Positions 19,958-29,686 of a stretch of 64,000 nt of DNA are shown here, piece by piece. The stretch comes from Hirudinaria manillensis. Lineage: Eukaryota; Annelida; Clitellata; Hirudinida; Hirudinidae. The stretch is taken from contig CM067534.1 in NCBI GenBank assembly GCA_034509925.1, positions 2,458,501 to 2,522,500 on the forward strand, written 5' to 3'. Below the pieces are notes generated by a model. That model was not told the origin of the DNA. It worked only from the letters and a program-made list of their open reading frames with translations, and ran no database searches. Within the stretch, counting starts at the first letter, position 1. Every line of letters starts with the position of its first letter. Made by a program: the position numbers and the translations under genes.

Positions 19958-21385
19958 ATGACTACAGAAATTAAAAGCTTAACAACATCGATAAAAGAGA
20001 GTGATAAAGTAAAATGGATAACTGAATCATTACGTAACATGGAAAAGAATATTGAAGACTATGATTTGATGTCGGATGAATATTTTGAAAAATTCAAAAT
20101 CATATCAATCATTTTGAGCTCTACCTTTTCTAAAGTATCGGATTCTACCATATTTGAAGTTGACGACATGCTGTATCCCCATGATGATGTATCTCCAACA
20201 CGAATATCTGAAACATTCTCAACAGAAGCAGTGGACTACCTTATGAAACACTGTTCTTTGACTTTTCTCAACGTATATTTGTATGTGGAAAAAAGGAAAT
20301 ATTGCCACATCGCAGATACAGTTTATTTGCAGTTGATCGAACAGTCGCAGGAATTTTGTCTAACAAATTCAATATTTATTAGAATTATCGGATCATTATC
20401 ATCAAGACTAAGGTTATTTCGTATTATAAAGTTTTTAAAACTAGCCATGGATAAACAGAGAATCGGATTACTTGAATTTAATGAAAAGGCATTGATTACA
20501 TTGACAAGATTATCACACTTAAGGGACATTCCTGAACCAAAAAATCCACAGAAGAAAAGACTTGCATCATGGTTGCGCCGACAAGGCGCGTACATATTTG
20601 AAAGACTTGAACAATTCGAACCATATTTGAGAATAAAGACATCACTGAGGAGGATGCAGGAAGAAAAATTCAGTAAATTCCTTTCTTACTCACCAGGTTT
20701 CTCATACGGTATCATCTCAATCTTAAGAGATTACCTTTTCCAAGAATTTACATCTGTTCCTAATGAAGACGAAAGACTGCAACTTGCGATGAATTTTCTC
20801 GAATCACAAGCCAAGTATAATGAAAAGTCACGATATATTTTAGATTTATTTGAAACAGAATTATGGATTTTTTTCCAACACAACGTGTTGGATAATGTTA
20901 TGGAGATCGTAGACAGACGACATTGCAATGATATCGAACCTTACATATCAGCTAATACCGATTGTCCGCCCACAAATGATCACAAGATGTATGATAATAA
21001 TATGTACTCAGCAAATGAAATTGATGTTACTATCGAGAAGTATCTTATTTATGATGATTTTCTCAGATTACTTTATGTTTTACCGGTAATGTATAATGCT
21101 TGTTTGAAATGGAATAAGTTCAGTTGGAAACGCTGTAAGTTTCTGGAAGATTTCATTATGCGGCGTTTCAGTGATTCAACTCAGCGTGGTACGTTACCCT
21201 GGTGGTTCAACACCATGATTAAAAAATGTCCATTTCTCGTTGTACCGAAGTACCATGAACATGTGATTGACGATTTAATCAGGTTGCTAAGAGGGGAAGA
21301 AGTTGATACTGCAACGATGGAGAAACTGTTTTTCGCCATATACAATAATCCAGAAAGATCCAGATGTTTAAATGAATCGTCATAA
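19958..21385 (+). CDS. Gene E: unknown 475-residue intronless protein
   Basis: A single uninterrupted ORF from ATG 19958 (MTTEIKSLTTSIKESDKVKW) to TAA, the longest host-type ORF in the window. The protein looks mostly alpha-helical, with many Leu/Ile/Phe and charged residues, no signal peptide and no clear membrane segment. Recognisable stretches are a basic KKRLASWLRRQGAY near residue 198, an aromatic LPWWFNTMIKKCPFLVV near residue 412, and a few Cys without a zinc-finger pattern. The CQL-x-N block of the A-D family is absent, so it is not an obvious paralogue although it sits inside their cluster. I cannot assign a family; a helical-repeat fold is only a guess. Confidence 0.7.
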   Translation: MTTEIKSLTTSIKESDKVKWITESLRNMEKNIEDYDLMSDEYFEKFKIISIILSSTFSKVSDSTIFEVDDMLYPHDDVSPTRISETFSTEAVDYLMKHCSLTFLNVYLYVEKRKYCHIADTVYLQLIEQSQEFCLTNSIFIRIIGSLSSRLRLFRIIKFLKLAMDKQRIGLLEFNEKALITLTRLSHLRDIPEPKNPQKKRLASWLRRQGAYIFERLEQFEPYLRIKTSLRRMQEEKFSKFLSYSPGFSYGIISILRDYLFQEFTSVPNEDERLQLAMNFLESQAKYNEKSRYILDLFETELWIFFQHNVLDNVMEIVDRRHCNDIEPYISANTDCPPTNDHKMYDNNMYSANEIDVTIEKYLIYDDFLRLLYVLPVMYNACLKWNKFSWKRCKFLEDFIMRRFSDSTQRGTLPWWFNTMIKKCPFLVVPKYHEHVIDDLIRLLRGEEVDTATMEKLFFAIYNNPERSRCLNESS

Positions 21386-21442
21386 TGATTTTGTTTTTTC
21401 TTGAGAAAAGTAAATTATATATATATATATGAGCTGTTTACT

Positions 21443-21448
21443 AATAAA
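21443..21448 (+). terminator. Poly(A) signal of gene E
   Basis: AATAAA 57 bases after the stop of gene E. Confidence 0.5.
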
Positions 21449-22082
21449 TATTCAAAATTCGCAGTCTACCTCTAAAAGATTTTCATAAAATATTGTTTAC
21501 TTAAGTATTTTTCTTCGTTATATTTTTGATGAATTTTTAGATTACACAACGCTAATGAAGTCTTTTAAAACTAATTTATGAAACTTGGATGAAATGAGAC
21601 AACTTCTGAGATCTTATTAAAGGAATGCTGTCATAGATTTAACATTTGCTTGATTAGTCTAATCGCCAACAATCCATCCTTACTTAAATAAACTTCAAGT
21701 TATTTCGACCCTCGAGCAATGCCGACTAATAGATAATAATAATTAGGCCTCTTAAAGGAATACTTTACAAACATGTTACAACCAAAATCTTTACAGCCAC
21801 ATCATGCTGTTGATTTTCCCGCAGGTTGCGACCACTCCTTTAAATTAAGAAATCAATTTTAAAACCATTTTGGAACATTTTATTGTTGAAGTTTGATTTT
21901 GCAGCTATTTACATCCGCTCATAATGACGACGAAATAAGGCAACGGATTTTATCGAATCATTGAAAATGAACCAATTACACTTGTAATATCGAGAAACAT
22001 ATCTTCCCGTATTTAGATTTGAAATCTTTGAATTCTTCGGTGAATGCGAATTATTGGATTATGTTAGCTTTAATTGTTCCCT

Positions 22083-22319
22083 GATTAATTATGTTTTTTT
22101 AGACAAATGTCAATAAAACATCAATAATAATAAATCACAATTAATATTTTCTTACAATTTATTATTCACGATCTTTCAATTCGTTGTTTGATGCTAGTTT
22201 GATTAATTATGCTTTTTTTAGACAAATGCCAATAAAACATCAATAATAATAAATCACAATTAATATTTTCTTACAATTTATTATTCACGATCTTTCAATT
22301 CGTTGTTTGGTGCTAGTGC
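22083..22319. repeat. Tandem duplication of a ~119-bp unit upstream of gene D
   Basis: Two copies begin GATTAATTATG at 22083 and 22201 and run through AGACAAATG and CAATAAAACATCAATAATAA to TTCGTTGTTTGRTGCTAGT. They differ at only a few positions (T/C, one extra base, A/G), so the duplication is recent. It ends 64 bases before the ATG of gene D, in its likely promoter. Confidence 0.9.
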
Positions 22320-22382
22320 TGCGCTAATGTAAAATTATTATTGCATTATTTCAGGATTTAATCGATTCTACAAATTACAAAA

Positions 22383-23297
22383 ATGTTTCCAAACGATAAT
22401 ATTATCTTCGAAGCACGCCAATATGAAGACTATCTGGAAGCGAAGAAGAATGTTGAGGAAATAATCCAAATCACCGGGCAGAAACTTTTTAACAAGAACC
22501 GATCTAATCCCACTAGTCGGGGGACTACAAGTCCGACAAAGAAAAAGCCAGTGAATCTGTACTCTAAAATCCTGAGAGAGAGATCTGCCTTTCATGCTCA
22601 GCTGAATCAGAAGTTACCACCTGAGAATCAGGCAGATAGTTCGGGAAACGATGACATAAGAACAATGCCTAATATCGAAACGACTCTCGTGAATAAGCGC
22701 GTCAGATTTTACAAAACGCCAATGACTTTGCTCCAGATATGTCATCTGATGAATTCCTACAAATACTTTAAGTTCTTGAAAAAGTCCTTGAACGCTGATT
22801 GGCAGCTGCGGCAAAGCGGAATGACAATGGTTCATCGGTATCGGCATAAAGAAGTAGCACTGGATAGCAACGAACTCTTTAGCATCTGCTTGAGTAGGCA
22901 ATGGTCTGAGAATGATGTTGGAAATTATGATGGTGATGACGATGAGAATGACCAGAGTAATAATGGTGATCTGAGATATGGTGATAATGATTATGATAAC
23001 CAGAGTAATAATGCTGATGATTATCCCAAAAGTGATGATAATCTTGATCTATCTCAGAAAAAATATATCGAGACGACAGATGAGAGAATTTCGATAGGTG
23101 TAAGAAATGTCAACATTGGTAGCTTAGAAGCTGATTGCGAACCGCATCTTATTAGCAATGGTGATATTTATTTCGTTTCTGATAGTGAGGCTCACGATAG
23201 CAATCCTGGCATCAAAGTATTGGACTGTCGTCATATCCAACTAATGCTTTCACTTTTAGCTTGCCTGGCTGGCATATTTACATCCTATTATTTATGA
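22383..23297 (+). CDS. Gene D: unknown A-D family protein with acidic region and C-terminal membrane segment
   Basis: A 304-codon ORF. Block 1 is YLEAKKNVEEIIQITGQKL (17-35). Block 2 is VNLYSKILRERSAF (57-70). Block 3 is LLQICHLMNSYKYFKFLKK (116-134), where CQL has become CHL. Block 4 is NELFSICLSRQW (163-174). A very acidic Asp/Asn region follows (180-232), with a repeated NQSNN. The last 20 residues, HIQLMLSLLACLAGIFTSYY, are a hydrophobic helix at the very C-terminus. That predicts a tail-anchored protein facing the cytosol, which other members lack. It is the last gene of the cluster, with a duplicated upstream region. Confidence 0.7.
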   Translation: MFPNDNIIFEARQYEDYLEAKKNVEEIIQITGQKLFNKNRSNPTSRGTTSPTKKKPVNLYSKILRERSAFHAQLNQKLPPENQADSSGNDDIRTMPNIETTLVNKRVRFYKTPMTLLQICHLMNSYKYFKFLKKSLNADWQLRQSGMTMVHRYRHKEVALDSNELFSICLSRQWSENDVGNYDGDDDENDQSNNGDLRYGDNDYDNQSNNADDYPKSDDNLDLSQKKYIETTDERISIGVRNVNIGSLEADCEPHLISNGDIYFVSDSEAHDSNPGIKVLDCRHIQLMLSLLACLAGIFTSYYL

Positions 23298-23332
23298 TCT
23301 TGAAGTCCAACAAACGTTTTTTGATCTTGTTT

Positions 23333-23338
23333 AATAAA
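23333..23338 (+). terminator. Poly(A) signal of gene D
   Basis: AATAAA 36 bases after the stop of gene D. Confidence 0.5.
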
Positions 23339-26300
23339 TTACATTTAAATTTTCAAACTCAAATGAATCAGCTATCCATAAAATGCTAGATATTCCAATT
23401 TTAAAGTGAGGGTTTAATTTTATTTCTAAAAAATGTAGCAAAACATTTCTTCATGTTTTTTTCATTACTTTCAGTACAATCATTGTTTTAGCATTTTTTT
23501 TTAAATATAAAAATCCCAGCATTGCTTCTAGTTTCAAATAGAAAATTTCCATTTCCTGTCATTCAATTAAAAATAACTTTATCTTCATAATAAATAGATC
23601 GAGTCTGTTTGATAGCAATGACTTAATATTCTTAATGGTTGTAGATTCTATTACCATTAATTTAAATCTTTGTTATCTATCTCAATAATATCTGTCTAAC
23701 TTTCTCTCTGTAGGTTTGAAATGTGCTAATTGTAATTGTAACGTTACGAACTCATAAGCAACAATGATATCAATCTAAAATTGCTTACTGGATTATTTTA
23801 TCCACAAATTTGCAAAATATCGTAAAAATATCACGTTGTATCGTAACAAACCTCCAATTTCCAACTTATTTTTTTATTCACACGAACTTCTAAGCCGCAT
23901 TTTAATGATAAACAGAATTAATTAAACAGTTAATCATTATTAAATTATTAAATTTCATTTTATTTCTATCTCAGCCTTGCATAAATGAAAGTGTTCACCT
24001 CCTCTTACTTGACCTTATCATATAAATTGTAAAGATACTGACAAGAGAGAACAAAACGAATAAAATTCGAAATTTATGTCGTATTCCAACTGAATACTAA
24101 ATAAATTTAGCTTGCATTGCGAAAATTCATTTATTAAATTTATTATTGTTATGAAATATTTATTATTACATAATATTTATTAATTAAATTTAATTTTTTG
24201 GCCAGGGAAAAAAAGCACAGGCTTGCATCCATAATTTTATTATCTGCCGAAACAAAATATTCATATAAAATTCTAGACTAGTCACAAACAGAGAAGCGCA
24301 ACCATCTACAAAACGTATGTGACTTTTACGATTTCCCCCCAAAAAACAATCGCAGATAATTTTTTCCAGATTTAATTTTTAAATTCAAACAAATGCACTT
24401 TAAAAACCAATGATTCTGAAAGCCGAAAGCAGCCTGTAACTATCCCTCTCTTTAATTATTTAAATATTTCTTATATCAAAACATGAACATAATAAGAAAA
24501 AACAAGGTATCGACATTATCGTGGCCATTCTCACGACGATGCACGTGTGCTCGAGGCAAAATGGCTGGCAGATAATAAGCATTGTAACTGGTTTATGATG
24601 ATAAAGCCGTGAAACATGTAACAAAGCCTCTACAGAAACGTGCATTTGGAGATGAAGGTAACAAAGTCAATGCTGAGAGGTGCCTGAAGAGCGTACATTT
24701 TCTCCTACTCTTCTCTGCTTTATTCGATCTCCTGGCTCTCGAGCATCCGCTGAGAAACGAACAACCCACCCACGAGAGAGAAAGTTATTTCGAGAGAATG
24801 AGCTTATCTCAGGCTGTAGAATAAGCTCCTAACTCTCGAATAGTTCGGATGCCAAAGAATAATTCCAGCCATAGAAACAAAACAGGCAATCCTTAACTCC
24901 TCAATGCAGCCTCTGAGTGAGTCTTTCACCGGCCGTAGGATCAAAAGCCCCGAGAAAAAAACCCTTCCAGACTGACACCAAACGACTCGATGATGGAAAG
25001 GACTTTAAGTTCTCGAGAAACAAATTGAAATCAAATTAAAAACTGCGAATCCCTAAGCAAATCGAAAAAAAATTTTTTTAAATAAAATAAAAGTCGGGCA
25101 CTTGAACAAGCTGATGATAATGCAGACAATAAATATAACCATGGGAAACGCAGCACGAAGGAAGGATGGATGGCTGGATGGATGGATGGATGACTGGAAC
25201 GATGAGTCTCTCACGTACAAAGACGAATACAAAGCCATGGCAAGTGCACCTACACAGCCAGACGACAGAAGGAATCATGCAATAAATTGTCCATAATTGA
25301 ATCAACTTCCTTCCTCTAAGAGTTTTCCACACGAATAAAAAATAACAACAACAACAGAGTCAATGGCAACTGTGTAACAACAACAACAACAACAGGAACT
25401 AAATGAACAAAGTCAAATGTTAAAACTTAAGCAACGTCGAGTTATGGACTGTCATCCACAGGAGAAAAACTTTTAAGAATTAAGGAACAGAGACACGTGA
25501 CCGTACAGGATGCAGAAACCCAACTTTTGTATTTTCTTTGTCGTTTCCACGCCACAACTAATTGTTTCCTAGACCCAGTGAACAAACTCTAAATTCTCCA
25601 TCTTAGAGCGCACCGCCATGTGCAAACCCTCACAAATAGAAAACAAAATTCTATTCATCTAGATCAACTAAAATATATATATTTATAAACCCAACAAAAA
25701 CAACAACAACAACGTAAAAGAAAGATTTCGTTTGGAGAGAGAAATTAGATTAAGTCCTTCCTATTGGCTCCAGCAATAAGGGGAACCATCGGAAAATATA
25801 TTGTACCAGGTGTTCGTCTAGCTGGGAGCCAAATAAAGGACATAGCGGCTTGTAGTACGGCAATAGTGCAGAACAGTGTCTGAAAACAGTGTACGCGAGG
25901 ATAACGTCTGCGTGCGTCAGCCAGAAATGCGCTTTGCTTAAGTAGCTATTGAGGCCAAACCCGAATGAGGGTAGGCAGATTTAGTCATACCGATTGAGGA
26001 ACACCACGTGGCTTCCATCCTTGCTTGTTTGCTTGCTTTGCTTGCCTACCTACCTAACGAACAATAATTTAACTAAACGAGGATAGCAACGAGAAGAGAA
26101 CCATCGATGTGAAAGATGAATACGACGATGACGACGACGATGATGATGATGACGACGACGACGGCGCATTGACGGCGGTGGATTGGCTCGTGAAGATCAT
26201 CAATGTAGGAGGAAGCTTAGCAAGGCCAACATGAAGGCGTTCAATATTAGAACCACAGGCCTCATGACACCTGTTGACGAAAATAAAAATGAAATTTAAT

Positions 26301-27557
26301 TGATAATCAATTTAATAATAAATACATACATAAATAATTAGTTAATTAATTATCTCGTTTAAACACGTCAGTTTATTAAGTCAGCGATGTTATTTCCACC
26401 CATTCATCCTCAGTATCTAGATCATCACTCCAAAATCAAGAACACGGGTCGGGCTAAAAATATCCTCCAATCAGAAATGTTAACTTCTAGACGCACAGCT
26501 GCCGTACCATGTTGCTGCAGAGATGAAAGTTGAGTTAATAATGCTAATAATAATAACAACATCCACTCTTCAAAATGGTGTTCATAACCGTTTCTAAAAT
26601 ATTCATTCATTCCATTCTACTCTTCATTCGCCATAAGTTGCTGCTCTGCTGAAGTCTTTACTCATTCCAGGTGATTAACTATTCAATCTCGATCACTCCT
26701 GAAAGCTACTCATCTTCTCTGAGTTCATTTCCAGACGGTCCGTAGATCTTATGGAACAGACCCATTTTTGCTATTTAGGATTTTTTATCTTTCGAGACAT
26801 AACCCATTACAAGCCGTCGTCCTTTGTTTATTTCCAAATCATCAACTATTAATAAATTGTTTTTAACTCAATAATAAAAATCAACTCATTTTTTCCCTAA
26901 TTCCACCATGTCATTTTTTATATCTCGATTTATTTTCACATTTATTTGCCAATTATGACTAATTGATTATCTCAGGAATGTCGTTCGTCGTTTATTTATT
27001 GTTATTTTTAGAGAATTTTTCCGAATTTCTAATCAAAAAAGAAAAAAATAGATTAATCTCCAAGATATTATTCAACACCATTCTTATCTTCATTAGCAGA
27101 CCTCGCTAGACCCCTTTAGTCTACCTAGCACTGATGGCACAAAGACAAAGAAGAATGTAAGACAAGAATCTTCCATTACTCGCGTCATGTGTTCGGCTTT
27201 TGTTGAACGTCTGACTCCGCAAGTTTGGTTTATTTCCGCCGGTGAAGTGAAATCTCCGGGAAACAGAAGTTAGACAAAACAGGATTTGATGATTTTTCCA
27301 GGATGGATGCGATGCCAACGCGGGACGAAGCCTTGTAGAGACTTTGAGTATTTACATATATAAACAGCTTGTCTCTTACTTTTTCCCGTTATGAACATAT
27401 TTCAAAGCGCTGTCACTGATGCTCGACATTATTATTAAAGATTATAAATTTCCATCTTGTCGTATTTTCTGCTTCAAAAGGCATTTCTGAGTGGCCATCG
27501 AAAGTTTGGAGAATAAATTTGTTGGAATATTTGCGCATCTATATAAATAATAATAAT
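23339..27557. other. Unassigned DNA with a GC-richer, promoter-like zone
   Basis: No ORF is convincing. The stretch 24500-26230 is GC-richer than its surroundings and contains CAACAACAAC runs, GGATGGAT (25163-25194) and an Asp-coding GAY run (26118-26166). It could be a 5' UTR, enhancer or promoter region of a gene not otherwise visible. From 26300 to 27557 nothing was recognised. Confidence 0.4.
26118..26166. repeat. (GAY)n trinucleotide run
   Basis: GACGATGACGACGACGATGA and onward; about 16 units of GAC/GAT. Confidence 0.8.
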
Positions 27558-27633
27558 ATGTTCATATATTTTTATTAATAATAATAATAATATTAATAAT
27601 ATTATAATAATATTAATAATATTATAATAATAT

Positions 27634-27665
<32 letters not shown>

Positions 27666-27680
27666 AAAAATATGAACATA
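27558..27680. repeat. AT-rich near-perfect palindrome
   Basis: TATGTTCATATATTTTTATT at the left mirrors ATTAAAAAATATGAACATA at the right, with complementary ATT/AAT trinucleotide runs between. The whole 123 bases could fold into one hairpin or cruciform. Confidence 0.8.
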
Positions 27681-29417
27681 TTTTATATCTAAAGATACCA
27701 AATAAATAACAAAAATGAAACCTTATTTGAAGACAGTTTGAATTTCATACCCACGGTGTAAGTTGCATACCTCCGAAAACATGGCTTGCATTACACTGGT
27801 CTTACTGATATAATATTCCTCAGTTTTTATTCAAAAACTTGCATAAAAATGTCCTTTATTCGTGGTGAATCAACAATCCTTGCTACTTGCATTTACTCAT
27901 TCGGTTTATTAATCATGTTCTCAATGTCAAAAAAGGCCTAACTTTTGATGTGCAAAAGCCCCACGCAAAGTCTTTGTTCCACAGAAAATGCTAAGTAATG
28001 TGGACCACTTTGGTAAGAAATATCTCAAAATTCTTGAAAGGATACCATAAAGGTATATATACATTTCCTCCCTCAGTCATTAATCTATATATATACATGT
28101 ATGTATGTATTTTTAAAGACAGTGCAATGCAGTAATACTCTTTCACTTTAAGAGTCAGGCATTAGTCAAAACAATTCAAAGATAGGAACGTAATTGTGAT
28201 GCAAAACAGATGTTCTGAGGAAATGTCACCAATCTTTACTAATGTTTTATTTGTGGCTCTGATGCAATTTAAAATAATTGAGCTTCTTAGAGGGCTTTTC
28301 ATGCTCTTAGCCTGGGTTAATGACATTACAATTGAGAGTACATAAAAAATAATAACTTAATTATTAACAAACCTTTAACCAAATAGCTTGATTAAAATTA
28401 CTGCTGTTAATGATGCTAGAGTTGAGTAATAATTTAATCTTTTTTTGATGAGTCACAAATTCCTCTAGTTTGATGGAAAAAATTCACTCAACCGTGACAT
28501 AATTTTAGCTCGTGATGGCTTTTAATAACTTCAAGCCGCATATAAAAAAAACCTTTTCACAATTTCGAAATAAACAGCTTGAAATAGAAGATAAAAATGG
28601 AAAAACCAGAGCTTTGCAGTCATTTCCTCTCTCAGTCATTAATCTACTAAGAAGGAATTTTTGAAAATAGCTAGCTTGTCTCAGGACGATTTATTCTTTC
28701 TTATTGAAGCTTTATGGCTTTCAATTTAGAATCTTAATTATTTTCATTCTGGATGAGCTATCAAAATAGCAAGTCTCAGGATTTCGATTCATTCTCCCAT
28801 AAAATCCCATTGATGGCTCTAGCGCAGGAATGCTATTTCAATACAAGAATACATTCTGCATAATTTCACAGTTGGACAAGAAAAGTGTCTGAAAAGGTTG
28901 AAATGAGGAAATCCACTAGGTTAATCACATGCTAATGTCACATCCTGCAGTCTGGAGGCTGTTGCAATTATTTCCCTTATTAATGTAAACTTAGCCATTT
29001 ATTAATGTTTTTATTACATCATTCACTCACTGTAACATTAGGGTATTGATCATTATTAGCAACTTATTAATAACTGCCCCACTTGCTGGTTATAAAAATA
29101 TTTATGAAAAATATTTGTTAGTCTAATGCACCAGGTAACATGAAAATGATGGCCATTTTTCCAAAACTCTTAATTATAGTAAGTAGTAAGAAAAATAATA
29201 TTACTATTGGTATTGGTGTTTACGTTTTCATTAAAGTTGAAAATAACAAGTATTAACCTTCAGATGAAGAATTCAACTCTCCGGCCTTTGGACCTGAATT
29301 AAGAAAAATGAAGTTGGATCATTTAAAAATCACAAATTTCTTATTTAATAATTAATTCCGAAATAATATTAAAATACAATCATTTTTCATTAATTAGTTA
29401 ACTAGTTACACGAGAAA
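27681..29417. other. Unassigned AT-rich DNA downstream of the Ig gene
   Basis: 3' flank of the minus-strand Ig gene. Only short ATATAT/ATGTATGT runs near 28080-28110; no gene recognised. Confidence 0.45.
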
Positions 29418-29686
29418 CTAACTGGAAACTTGGATAGTTTTGTGGATCGACACAGGTTTACCAGCGTGGTTTTCAGCCATGCAGTGAAGCTTGACAGTTT
29501 GTCCTTCCCAGTCCTTAGGAATATTGAGAGTGACCACGCCATTTCCTTTCAGGATTTGCTCAGTTTCGTTTCCTTCCCTGTGAATGATCAGCGTGGGCGT
29601 AGGGTTTCCATCGGCCTTGCATGACACTTGCTGGCCAGCAACAATTTCATTTGTCTCTGGCTCAAAGCTGGCATGTCTCGTCAGGT
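29418..29686 (-). CDS. Exon 4 of the Ig gene (domain 3 and stop)
   Basis: Acceptor CTCATCTTCAG; completes a Tyr codon with exon 3. It carries the paired cysteines (VSCKADG, LHCMAEN) and stops at TAG 29418-29420. Confidence 0.85.
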
